A stretch of 64,000 nt of DNA, taken from positions 1 to 64,000 of the forward strand of contig JAQUYD010000002.1 in assembly GCA_028692035.1 (NCBI GenBank), read 5' to 3'. This DNA comes from Oscillospiraceae bacterium (lineage in GTDB: Bacteria; Bacillota; Clostridia; Oscillospirales; Ruminococcaceae). A model generated the notes under the pieces. That model ran no database searches. It saw nothing but the letters and a program-made list of their open reading frames with translations, and was not told the origin of the DNA. Positions 26,481 through 33,972 of the stretch are shown here, one piece after another (position 1 is the first letter of the stretch; each line of letters begins with the position of its first letter). Made by a program: the position numbers and the translations under genes.

Positions 26481-26591
26481 CAGTTTTTTGCCCATTTAAA
26501 CGGATTTTTCGGCAGTGACATATCATTTTTCCCGATCCTGTTCAGATTTGCGCCAACGCGCTGGAACTGCCTTTTCAATCAGCTGCGCCCT

Positions 26592-27947
26592 TTAATCAAG
26601 CAGCGGCAGTTCCTGCATTTCGATCTCCGTTTTTTCCAGCATACTCTCCATGTAGGCCAGATATTCTTCTTTACTGAACAAAGGCTGGAATCCTTCTTTG
26701 AGCTTTCGGGCCTCTTTCGCGTCATCCCGCAGCAGCCGGTAGGTGATCAGGGCAAACAGCTTGGCGGTCAGCAGATACGCCGTATCCTCATCCGCAACAT
26801 CGTAATTGGGATTGTGGCCGCTGCCGCACATCCCACCGGTGTGGAACTGCAAAAGCGGCAATACATAAGAAATATCGCCGTAATCGGTGGAGCCGCCGCC
26901 CATGGTCATGTCATGGTCGTTCAGGTCCCGCCGTCCGCCGGTGACAGCCAGCAGATCATCGATCGCACCCTCCACCAGTTTTGTATCGTACAGCGGCGCT
27001 GTTGGCAGATAACCCGGCGTGGTGGAAATCTCCACTCCCGCGCCGGTTCCTACTGCGCCGGCTTTCATCGCTCTGTCCACCTTGCGGTTAGCGTCTTTGA
27101 TGGCGGGGATATTTCCGGCGCGTACCAAATATTGGAGCACCACATCGTCGGCGATGACGTTGACCGCCTCGCCGCCTTTGGAAATAAACCCATGGACCCG
27201 CACCGTGTCTTTGTCGCGAAAACTCTCCCGCTGTAATTCCAGCGCGTGCATCCCAAGCGCCGCGGCGTTCAAAGCATCCACACCTTTCTGGGGAGATCCC
27301 GCCGCGTGGGAGGCTTTGCCCCGATAGCGAACCGTTTTGCTCACAAATCCCGTCGAGGGGCTGTTCGCTAGGCCGGCCTCGAAATCGCCGGTGATGGAAT
27401 GATGGCCTACCACCAAATCGATATCGTCCATGGCGCCAATCCGGATAAACTCACATTTGCCGCCAAAGTAGCGGATCTTTCCCTGCGCAGCCAGCTGTTC
27501 CTTGAATTCCAGGTCAACGCACTCCTCAGCTGGAACCGCCATGAACACAGGCGTGCCGCCCAACGCCGCCTTGATTTCCGGGTCGGACAAGGCGATGGCC
27601 GCGCCCAGCACGCCGGTGAGCTGGGCGTTGTGTCCGCAGCAGTGGGCGGCGCCGGTCTCTGGATTGGTGTGGGAAGCATTGGAAATCGGCAGCGCATCCA
27701 GCTCGCCCATCACTGCTACCCTGATTTTGCTGCCCTGGACGCCTGGTAAGCTGCTTTTCACGCCGGTAACCGCCAGCCCTTCCTGTGGCTCCATGCCCAG
27801 CCGCCGCATCGCTTCGGCAAATTTTCCTGCGGTGCGGTGTTCTTTGTAGCCCAGTTCTGCATGGTGGAAAATATCCCTGCCAAATGCCTTGATCTCCTCG
27901 GCGTGCGCATCAATGACCTGGAGGATTTTTCTTTCTATTGCATCCAT
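26592..27947 (-). CDS. M20-family amidohydrolase (AbgB-like)
   Basis: A 451-residue metallo-amidohydrolase of the M20D group, close to AbgB (p-aminobenzoyl-glutamate hydrolase subunit B). Motifs include DIFHHAELGYKEHRTAGKF, GELDALPIS, AAHCCGHNAQLTGVLGAA (metal ligands), VPAEECVD and a late GGGSTDYGDISY. Such enzymes cut small amide-linked dipeptide-like substrates. The start is not certain; ATG 27947 (MDAIERK) gives the family-like N-terminus and has a weak AGGA site. It stands alone, upstream of the rimP operon promoter. Confidence 0.85.
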   Translation of the reverse strand: MDAIERKILQVIDAHAEEIKAFGRDIFHHAELGYKEHRTAGKFAEAMRRLGMEPQEGLAVTGVKSSLPGVQGSKIRVAVMGELDALPISNASHTNPETGAAHCCGHNAQLTGVLGAAIALSDPEIKAALGGTPVFMAVPAEECVDLEFKEQLAAQGKIRYFGGKCEFIRIGAMDDIDLVVGHHSITGDFEAGLANSPSTGFVSKTVRYRGKASHAAGSPQKGVDALNAAALGMHALELQRESFRDKDTVRVHGFISKGGEAVNVIADDVVLQYLVRAGNIPAIKDANRKVDRAMKAGAVGTGAGVEISTTPGYLPTAPLYDTKLVEGAIDDLLAVTGGRRDLNDHDMTMGGGSTDYGDISYVLPLLQFHTGGMCGSGHNPNYDVADEDTAYLLTAKLFALITYRLLRDDAKEARKLKEGFQPLFSKEEYLAYMESMLEKTEIEMQELPLLD

Positions 27948-28171
27948 ATCTTCCCATTCCTTTCCTGTTTCTGCTACCAATGTAAATCGTTAAAATAATC
28001 ATATCAAATCCCTTGGGGCCCGTCAATGCGGGCCGGGAAAATTTTCTGTGTTTTCGCCCCATCGCCTCCTGATACAAAAATAAGAACATCCGGGTTTATA
28101 TGGTTGAGAAAAATCCAGTAGGTTTTTCTTGTTTTTTAGCCTAAATGGGCGTAGAATATCGTTAAATACAG

Positions 28172-28192
28172 GCGGCGGAACCCTTCCGCCGC
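28172..28192 (+). promoter_or_regulatory. leader hairpin beside the ribosome-binding site
   Basis: GCGGCGGAA and TTCCGCCGC form a perfect 9-bp stem with a 3-base loop, ending one base before the AGGAAGG site of the carboxypeptidase gene. It could affect mRNA stability or translation. Confidence 0.45.
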
Positions 28193-28207
28193 AGGAAGGC
28201 GAAATCC

Positions 28208-29122
28208 ATGGAAAAGAAAAGAATCAGACGTTACTCCCGGCGCGAGGTCCGGCGCAATCGCATGATTGCTTTTTTCAGCCTAATCGTACTGGCTGTGCTG
28301 CTCATCGCGCTCATCGTTTGGGGGGTCAAAAGCTTATTGGGTGGTGACAACCGCGAAAGCAGCAGCCTTTCCAATACGCTCTTTGTTTCTCAAAGCGCAG
28401 GACAGGATATTTCCAGCACTCCGGACATTTCTTCGTCCGGAGTCTCCCTGTCCGGGGGCGAATCCTCCCTAGACAGTACTGCTGTCAGCTCTGTTCCCAA
28501 CCTTTCCAGCACAGTGCCTTCTGAAGCCGCTTCTTCCACCTCTTCTGTGGGATCTGGTGATTTGTATTACGAATCTTCCATGCCTCTTTTGGTCAATCCC
28601 GACCATCTGATGCCGGACGATTACGCTCCCACCGTAGTCAGCGTGGGGGGCAGCTACAAGCTGGAAACCAAAGCCGCTTCCGCCTGGACCGATATGCAGG
28701 CCGCCGCATCGAACGACGGCGTTTCTTTGTGGATCATCTCCGCCTACCGCACTCTGGAACGGCAGACAGAGCTTTATAACGAGAAAGTAACAGAATATAA
28801 AAACCTCGGATACAGCGAAGCCGACGCGAAAGTAGAAGCCGGTAAATGGGTTGCCATTCCCGGTACATCGGAGCATTGCCTGGGGTATGCCGCCGATCTT
28901 TGTTCCCTTGAGGAAAACTTTGAAAACTCCGACCAGTTTGCCTGGCTGCAAAAACATTGCGCCGAATATGGTTTTATCCTTCGCTACCCAAAGGATAAAG
29001 TGAATACCACAAAAATCAGTTACGAGCCTTGGCATTACCGTTATGTGGGCAGTAACCATGCCAAAATCATCATGTCTCAGGGCCTTTGCCTTGAGGAATA
29101 CCTGGAGCAATACGGCGCTTGA
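28208..29122 (+). CDS. VanY-like D-alanyl-D-alanine carboxypeptidase (M15)
   Basis: A 304-residue protein with a basic start (MEKKRIRRYSRREVRRNR), one membrane segment at about residues 20-42, a Ser/Thr-rich linker of about 80 residues and a C-terminal M15B peptidase domain. Zinc-site residues are visible in PGTSEHCLGYAADL (His, Asp) and YEPWHYRYVG (Glu, His). It should trim D-Ala from peptidoglycan stem peptides outside the cell, probably in wall maturation or sporulation. It is a single gene ended by a strong palindromic terminator. Confidence 0.88.
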   Translation: MEKKRIRRYSRREVRRNRMIAFFSLIVLAVLLIALIVWGVKSLLGGDNRESSSLSNTLFVSQSAGQDISSTPDISSSGVSLSGGESSLDSTAVSSVPNLSSTVPSEAASSTSSVGSGDLYYESSMPLLVNPDHLMPDDYAPTVVSVGGSYKLETKAASAWTDMQAAASNDGVSLWIISAYRTLERQTELYNEKVTEYKNLGYSEADAKVEAGKWVAIPGTSEHCLGYAADLCSLEENFENSDQFAWLQKHCAEYGFILRYPKDKVNTTKISYEPWHYRYVGSNHAKIIMSQGLCLEEYLEQYGA

Positions 29123-29161
29123 TCTTTTGAATTTTCTGGCCGGGTATCCCGATTCGGTCAC

Positions 29162-29219
29162 ATTCTTTCCATAGAAAAAGAGCTTTCCCGCGGGAAAGCT
29201 CTTTTTCTATGGAAAGAAT
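29162..29219. terminator. 58-base perfect palindromic terminator
   Basis: The 58 bases are a complete inverted repeat centred on CGCG, with inner A/T runs flanking the GC-rich GAGCTTTCCC arm. It lies between converging genes and touches the stop codon of the reductase gene, so it can stop transcripts from both sides. Confidence 0.9.
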
Positions 29220-30085
29220 TATTTTTTGTCGTAATACCGGATCAGCGCCTGGGTACCTAGGTCGCCAAGCCCATCCGCCTCCAGCTCCCGATACATTTGA
29301 AGCGTCTGGTCCAGTACACCCAAATCCAGTCCTCTTTGCGCCGCTTCTTCGGTCGCAATGGACATATCTTTAATAAAATGCTTGATGAAAAAGCCCGGAT
29401 CCATATTGCCCTTGAGAATCTGCGCGCCGTTGTTGGAAAGCTGCCAGCTTCCAGCTGCGCCGGTGCTGATGGTATCCAACATCACGTCGGGATCAAGCCC
29501 CTGGGCCTTGGCATAAGCGATGGCCTCGCAAACGCCGGCGATGGTGCCAGCGATGACAATCTGATTGGCCATTTTGCAATGCTGCCCACTGCCCGCCGGG
29601 CCTTGATAAACGATGTTCTTGCCCATTGCCTCAAACAGTGGCAGGCAGGCGTCAAACGCCTCTTTTTCGCCGCCGACCATAATCGCCAACGTAGCGTTTT
29701 TGGCGCCGGTGTCCCCGCCGGAAACCGGCGCGTCCAGCGCGTGCAGGCCCTTGGCCGCCGCCTGCCGGAAGATCTCTTGGGATAACCGCGGGCTGGTCGT
29801 GGTCATATCGATCAAATAAGCGCCGGGCTTTGCATTCTCAATAACGCCACCAGCGCCAAAATAGACTTCCTCCACATCCTTGGGGTAGCCGACAATGGTG
29901 ATCACCGCATCCTGGCCTTTGGCACATTCGCCGGCGCTTGCACACCATATGGCCCCTTCGTCTAGGATCTCTTGCGCTTTCTTTTGGGTTCGGTTATAGA
30001 CCGAAACCTCGTACCCATGCTGCATCAAATGGCGCGCCATGGATTTGCCCATAACGCCAATACCAATAAACCCAACTTTTTTCAT
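29219..30085 (-). CDS. garR: tartronate semialdehyde reductase/3-hydroxyisobutyrate dehydrogenase family
   Basis: A 288-residue NAD(P)-dependent beta-hydroxyacid dehydrogenase. It has the Rossmann motif GFIGIGVMGKSMARHL, the substrate-loop DAPVSGGDTGAKNATL, and the catalytic-lysine helix GSGQHCKMANQI. The closest recognised group is GarR/GlxR (2-hydroxy-3-oxopropionate reductase), which makes D-glycerate, the substrate of the glycerate kinase at 6.8-8.0 kb; a 3-hydroxyisobutyrate role is the main alternative. It is a lone gene 21 kb away from the kinase. Confidence 0.82.
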   Translation of the reverse strand: MKKVGFIGIGVMGKSMARHLMQHGYEVSVYNRTQKKAQEILDEGAIWCASAGECAKGQDAVITIVGYPKDVEEVYFGAGGVIENAKPGAYLIDMTTTSPRLSQEIFRQAAAKGLHALDAPVSGGDTGAKNATLAIMVGGEKEAFDACLPLFEAMGKNIVYQGPAGSGQHCKMANQIVIAGTIAGVCEAIAYAKAQGLDPDVMLDTISTGAAGSWQLSNNGAQILKGNMDPGFFIKHFIKDMSIATEEAAQRGLDLGVLDQTLQMYRELEADGLGDLGTQALIRYYDKK

Positions 30086-30185
30086 AATAACCCCTCTTTC
30101 TTGGTTCTGCTTCTATTGTAATGGAATTTTCATGGCGGCACAAGAAAGATTTACCGCTTGTTCATAATTTTGTTTTTCATACCTC

Positions 30186-30214
30186 TTGCATTTGTGCTGA
30201 AAATGTACTATTAT
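30186..30214 (+). promoter_or_regulatory. sigma-A promoter of htpG
   Basis: TTGCAT at 30186-30191 and TATTAT at 30209-30214 with a 17-base spacer, directly upstream of the CIRCE element. Confidence 0.75.
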
Positions 30215-30219
30215 ACTTT

Positions 30220-30246
30220 TTAGCACTCATGTATTGAGACTGCTAA
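30220..30246 (+). promoter_or_regulatory. CIRCE operator (HrcA binding site)
   Basis: TTAGCACTC, nine bases, GACTGCTAA. This matches the CIRCE consensus TTAGCACTC-N9-GAGTGCTAA except for one base. It lies just after the promoter -10 box and 24 bases before htpG, the right place for HrcA repression relieved by heat shock. Confidence 0.85.
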
Positions 30247-30270
30247 AATCACAAGCGAGGTGGATTTCTC

Positions 30271-32160
30271 ATGGCAACCAAACAATTCAAGGCAGAATCC
30301 AAGCGTTTGCTGGATTTGATGATTCATTCGATCTACACCCATAAGGAAATTTTCCTGCGGGAGTTAATTTCCAACGCCAGCGACGCCATTGATAAGCTGT
30401 ATTACCGAGCTTTAAGCGAAAACATCACCGGCCTTTCCCGGGACAATTTTGCGATCAGCCTTGCCGTCGACAAAGAAAACCGCATTCTGACCGTATCGGA
30501 TAACGGCTGCGGCATGACCCGCGAAGAGCTGGAAAACAATCTGGGTACCATTGCCAAAAGCGGCTCCCTGGCCTTTAAAAAAGAAAACGAGGCCAAAGAG
30601 GATATCGATATTATCGGTCAGTTTGGCGTAGGCTTCTACGCCGCCTTTATGGTGGCCGACGAGGTCAAGGTTATCAGCCGCAGCTACCAGGGGGACGATG
30701 CCTGGTGCTGGCAGTCCACCGGGTCGGAGGGCTACACCCTTTCCCCCGCGGAAAAAGAATCCCACGGCACCGATATCATCCTAAAAATCAAAGACAGCAC
30801 CGATGAAGAGTCTTACGATGAATTCCTCGACCAGTACCGGATTGAGGGTTTGGTCAAAAAATATTCCGATTACATCCGCTATCCCATCAAAATGGAAAAG
30901 ACCAAAAGCCGCAAGAAGGAAGATTCGGACGAGTATGAATCCTATTGCGAGGTGGAAACCCTCAATAGTATGGTTCCCATCTGGAAAAAGAACAAGAGCG
31001 AAGTGTCCCACGAGGATTACTGCCAATTCTACAAGGACAAATTCTTTGATTACAACGACCCGCTGCGGGTGATTCACAGTTCCACTGAGGGCGCTTCTAC
31101 CTACAATGCGCTGCTATTCATCCCCGAAAAACCTGCCTTTGACTATTACAGCCGGGATTTTGAAAAGGGCCTGCAGCTATATGCCAGCGGTGTGCTGATT
31201 ATGGACAAGTGCGCAGATCTTTTGCCGGATTGCTTCAGCTTTGTCCGGGGGCTGGTGGATTCGCAGGATCTGTCTTTAAACATCTCCCGGGAGATGCTCC
31301 AGCATGACCGGCAGCTCAAGCTCATCGAATCCCGTTTGGAGAAAAAAATCAAATCCGAGCTTTTGGCCATGCTCAAAAACGATCGGGAAAAATACGAAAC
31401 CTTCTGGAACGGGTTTGGCCGCCAGCTGAAATATGGCCTGTATTCCTCCTATGGCGCCAAAAGCGAATTGTTAAGCGACCTGCTGCTGTTTTATTCCTCC
31501 AACGAGAAAAAGCTCACCACCCTGGAAGAATATATCGGTCGTATGCCGGAGGGGCAAAAGTATCTTTACTATGCCTGCGGCGATTCTTTGGATCGCATTG
31601 ACCAGCTTCCGCAAGCGGAACTGGTTAAGGACAAGGGCTACGAAATCCTCTACTTTACCGAGGATGTGGATGAATTCGTCACCAAGATGATGCCGACCTA
31701 CAAAGAAAAGGAGTTCCGCTCCATTTCCTCTGAGGATCTGGGCTTAGAAAGCGATGAAGAAAAAGAAGCATCCCAAAAGCAGCAGGAGGAAAATAAGGAT
31801 CTGTTTGGCGCGATTCAAGCGGCGCTGGGTGACCGGGTGACCGAGGTTCGCCTGTCCAGCCGGCTTAAAAACGCAGCCTGCTGCCTTACCGCCAAAGGCC
31901 AGGTCTCTTTAGAGATGGAGCGGGTGCTGGGCGCCATGCCTGGCGAGCAAAAAGTCAAAGCCGAGCGGGTGCTGGAGCTCAATCCCGAACACGAGATGTT
32001 CCCGATCCTGCAAAAACTGTATCCGGATGAAAAGGACGTTTTAGCGGACTACGCCGAGCTTTTGTATGGCCAGGCACTGATCCGCGAGGGAATGCTTCCG
32101 GAGGATCCCGCGGCCTTCTCCGCTGTCCTGTGCCGGCTGATGGAACATAAAGAAAAATAA
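30271..32160 (+). CDS. htpG: Hsp90-family chaperone HtpG
   Basis: A 629-residue bacterial Hsp90. The N-terminal GHKL ATPase domain has IFLRELISNASDAIDKL, VSDNGCGMTREEL, GTIAKSGSL and IGQFGVGFYAAFMVAD; the middle domain has VDSQDLSLNISREML; the C-terminal dimerization domain completes the usual length. It refolds or stabilises client proteins with ATP. GCGAGG precedes the ATG. A CIRCE element and sigma-A promoter directly upstream predict HrcA-controlled heat induction. Confidence 0.96.
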   Translation: MATKQFKAESKRLLDLMIHSIYTHKEIFLRELISNASDAIDKLYYRALSENITGLSRDNFAISLAVDKENRILTVSDNGCGMTREELENNLGTIAKSGSLAFKKENEAKEDIDIIGQFGVGFYAAFMVADEVKVISRSYQGDDAWCWQSTGSEGYTLSPAEKESHGTDIILKIKDSTDEESYDEFLDQYRIEGLVKKYSDYIRYPIKMEKTKSRKKEDSDEYESYCEVETLNSMVPIWKKNKSEVSHEDYCQFYKDKFFDYNDPLRVIHSSTEGASTYNALLFIPEKPAFDYYSRDFEKGLQLYASGVLIMDKCADLLPDCFSFVRGLVDSQDLSLNISREMLQHDRQLKLIESRLEKKIKSELLAMLKNDREKYETFWNGFGRQLKYGLYSSYGAKSELLSDLLLFYSSNEKKLTTLEEYIGRMPEGQKYLYYACGDSLDRIDQLPQAELVKDKGYEILYFTEDVDEFVTKMMPTYKEKEFRSISSEDLGLESDEEKEASQKQQEENKDLFGAIQAALGDRVTEVRLSSRLKNAACCLTAKGQVSLEMERVLGAMPGEQKVKAERVLELNPEHEMFPILQKLYPDEKDVLADYAELLYGQALIREGMLPEDPAAFSAVLCRLMEHKEK

Positions 32161-32195
32161 GCTTTTCTTTTTCGCTGATATTTGATAAAATGAGA

Positions 32196-32233
32196 GGAGT
32201 CTGCGGTGCCCTTTGCCGGACAGGCTCCTTTTT
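32196..32233 (+). terminator. terminator of htpG
   Basis: GGAGTCTG and CAGGCTCC (one G-T pair) enclose a smaller CGG/CCG stem and are followed by five T residues. Confidence 0.6.
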
Positions 32234-32336
32234 GTTTCGGAAAGGGGACGTAACAGTTCCCCGTTTCACCGGGGCAAGCTACAAAAGCGGCGCTTGGGAC
32301 ATCCATTTTGCATGATTGAATAAAGGAGAACTGGAT

Positions 32337-32825
32337 TTGGAAGCGATTTTTAACGCCCTCACTTTTTTTGGAAATGAATTCGCCCTATTTGTAATCTCGA
32401 TGATCCCATTGATCGAGCTTCGCGGCGCGGTCATCCTTGGTGCAGCTTTGAACATGAACTGGATCGTCGTACTAGTCGTATCGGTCATTGGCAATATGGT
32501 GCCAATCCCTTTTTTGCTGCTGTTCGGCCGCAAGATCCTGAACTGGTTAAAATCTGTTCCGCTGTTTTCCAAGTTGGCCCGCTGGTACGAAGAAAAACTG
32601 GTCAAAAAAGCCGATCAGATCAATGAATACGCCAAATGGGGCCTTTTTCTGCTGGTAGCGATTCCTTTGCCCGGAACCGGGGCTTGGACCGGCGTTTTGG
32701 TGGCGACCTTTTTGAATATGAAAATGCGTCAGGCGTTGCCCATGATCTTTTTAGGCGTGCTTGCAGCGGGAATTATTATGGTCATCGGGTCATACGGGCT
32801 GTTCGGCGCTTTCCGGTTATTCTAA
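32337..32825 (+). CDS. small multi-drug export family membrane protein (PF06695-like)
   Basis: A 162-residue membrane protein with four or five hydrophobic segments. The first contains VISMIPLIELRGAVILGAAL and a later one IPLPGTGAWTGVLVATFL, the two internally similar half-sites (IPxxELRGA and IPLPGTGAW) of the COG2426/PF06695 group, often labelled small multi-drug export protein. Real substrate is unknown. TTG 32337 is chosen because AAAGGAG lies 8 bases upstream; the frame opens at TTG 32316 without such a site. Confidence 0.7.
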   Translation: MEAIFNALTFFGNEFALFVISMIPLIELRGAVILGAALNMNWIVVLVVSVIGNMVPIPFLLLFGRKILNWLKSVPLFSKLARWYEEKLVKKADQINEYAKWGLFLLVAIPLPGTGAWTGVLVATFLNMKMRQALPMIFLGVLAAGIIMVIGSYGLFGAFRLF

Positions 32826-32866
32826 GTGTCTTTCGCCGTTTGATTTTCCTGTGCGTTCAAATGATG

Positions 32867-32907
32867 AACCCCCCTGTTTTTCTTCTGGAAAAACAGGGGG
32901 GTTGTTT
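32867..32907 (+). terminator. intrinsic terminator
   Basis: AACCCCCCTGTTTTTC pairs with GGAAAAACAGGGGGGTT around a short loop and is followed by TGTTTTG. Confidence 0.85.
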
Positions 32908-33210
32908 TGAAAAATTTTAATAATCTGGCCCTTCTTTTCTATGGTGCCGGCGTATAACGCGTTGAAAAAATCCCAAACTAAAAAAGGATCTGATATCTTC
33001 CAAAAAAGGCGGAAAATTCCGCCGAATTCGGCAAAATCGGTCAAACAAAAGAGAATAATCATCCCGGTTTGGCAAACAATAGGACTAAACCGCCGCCCTG
33101 TCGGGCTGCCGGGCTACGGCGTTATCGATTTGTCCGCCAGCTCACCATAAAAACAGCTTTTCCCAAAATCCCATTATTGCAAAGAATAAACGTACGGAGG
33201 AACTTTAAAT
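32908..33210. other. intergenic region and leader of spoVT
   Basis: No gene recognised. Small hairpins are visible at 33008-33023 (GGCGGAA with TTCCGCC) and a perfect palindrome GCCGAATTCGGC at 33021-33032. SpoVT genes are usually read by forespore sigma-G, but I could not identify a convincing sigma-G promoter. CGGAGG at 33195-33200 is the ribosome-binding site for the spoVT start. Confidence 0.4.
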
Positions 33211-33384
33211 ATGAAAGCCACTGGAATTGTCAGACGAATCGACGATCTTGGCCGGGTCGTCATTCCCAAAGAGATCAGACGGACCATGCGGATCCGCGAA
33301 GGAGACCCGTTACAGATAACATTGACACCGTTCATAAAGTTTAAAACAGCCGTGGATTCATTGGAGCACAGGCTGGAAAAGTAG
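33211..33384 (+). pseudogene. spoVT: spoVT 5' part, interrupted, with recombinase-derived tail
   Basis: The first 34 codons encode the AbrB-type DNA-binding domain of SpoVT (MKATGIVRRIDDLGRVVIPK, then EIRRTMRIREGDPL), the sporulation regulator active in the forespore. From the GACCCG site at 33304-33309 the reading frame passes into the mobile element and picks up a 23-residue tail (starting QITLTPFIKFK) that ends at TAG 33382. The product would be a 57-residue AbrB-only protein lacking the GAF domain. CGGAGG lies 10 bases before ATG. The missing C-terminal 146 codons are at 54021-54458. Excision would rejoin the gene. Confidence 0.9.
33304..33309 (+). other. left attachment core (attL) in spoVT
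   Basis: GACCCG, in the context GGAGACCCGTTA: host codons to the left, element codons to the right. The exact crossover dinucleotide within the hexamer cannot be fixed; GA, used by the TnpX recombinase of Tn4451, is contained in it. Confidence 0.75.
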
Positions 33385-33399
33385 AGAGGAGTCGAGGTT

Positions 33400-33774
33400 A
33401 TGGAAAAATCATTGTTTGAGCAAATGGGTGGTACATACAGCCGGGTGGGGGATTATCTCCTCCCAAACTTGGCACTTCCCGAGGAGGAGAAGAAGCCGAT
33501 CGGCTTGTGGGGAGAGAGACGCAGACGATTCCTGAAAGAGCATCACCGTGTGGTGTATATGAATCTTCTGACCTCCGGGAAGCTGAACAGCCACCTTGCA
33601 GAAATCGATGAGCAGGCAGAAGAAATGTTTTCTTGTCTGGTCAAGCAGATGGCAGAAAACGAAGGCGTTTCGGAACAACTCAAAGCCACCGACCAAATGG
33701 CATGGGTTGGGAAGATGAACAACATCCGAGAACGGGCAATGGAGATTGTGAACAGCGAATTGATTTATGATTAG
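33400..33774 (+). CDS. tnpV: TnpV family transposon protein
   Basis: A 124-residue protein of the TnpV group found in Tn4451-like elements. It opens LFEQMGGTYSRVGDYLLPNL, followed by GLWGERRRRFLKEHHRVVY and a helical C-terminus. Its role is unknown. In the integrated state it sits just behind the truncated spoVT and would be read from the spoVT promoter. In the excised circle it would lie 15 bases after the recombinase stop codon, forming a tnpX-tnpV operon, which is the arrangement expected of the native element. Confidence 0.75.
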   Translation: MEKSLFEQMGGTYSRVGDYLLPNLALPEEEKKPIGLWGERRRRFLKEHHRVVYMNLLTSGKLNSHLAEIDEQAEEMFSCLVKQMAENEGVSEQLKATDQMAWVGKMNNIRERAMEIVNSELIYD

Positions 33775-33780
33775 TCCAAG

Positions 33781-33825
33781 CCAGGGCAGTAACGGCGTCC
33801 TGCCGTTACTGCCCTGGTTCTTTAT
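33781..33825 (+). terminator. terminator after tnpV
   Basis: A perfect 16-bp stem (CCAGGGCAGTAACGGC with GCCGTTACTGCCCTGG) is followed by TTCTTT. Confidence 0.88.
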
Positions 33826-33860
33826 ACAATGTCTCGATTTCGTGATATTATCGCAGTGGT

Positions 33861-33926
33861 AAACTTGCTTTTTCGTGCAAATACTTTATTTAGAAACTTG
33901 CTTTTTCGTGATTTGCATGGTATAAT
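33861..33926 (+). promoter_or_regulatory. promoter with two 17-bp direct repeats
   Basis: AAACTTGCTTTTTCGTG occurs at 33861-33877 and 33894-33910, starts 33 bases apart. The second copy contains the -35 box TTGCTT (33898-33903), 17 bases before TATAAT (33921-33926). The repeats probably bind a regulator on one face of the helix (three turns apart). Confidence 0.65.
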
Positions 33927-33972
33927 AGAATCAATTTGAAGAACACTATAACTTGTTACGGAGGTTGAATAT

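Noticed and set aside
32941..33150. 69-codon frame before spoVT
   Set aside because: Low-complexity basic product without a ribosome-binding site; the region has hairpins and the spoVT leader instead.
33211..33384. Reading the short AbrB frame as an ordinary complete abrB-like gene
   Set aside because: The frame changes from perfect SpoVT sequence to unrelated residues exactly at GACCCG, and the rest of SpoVT is found at the other end of the element.
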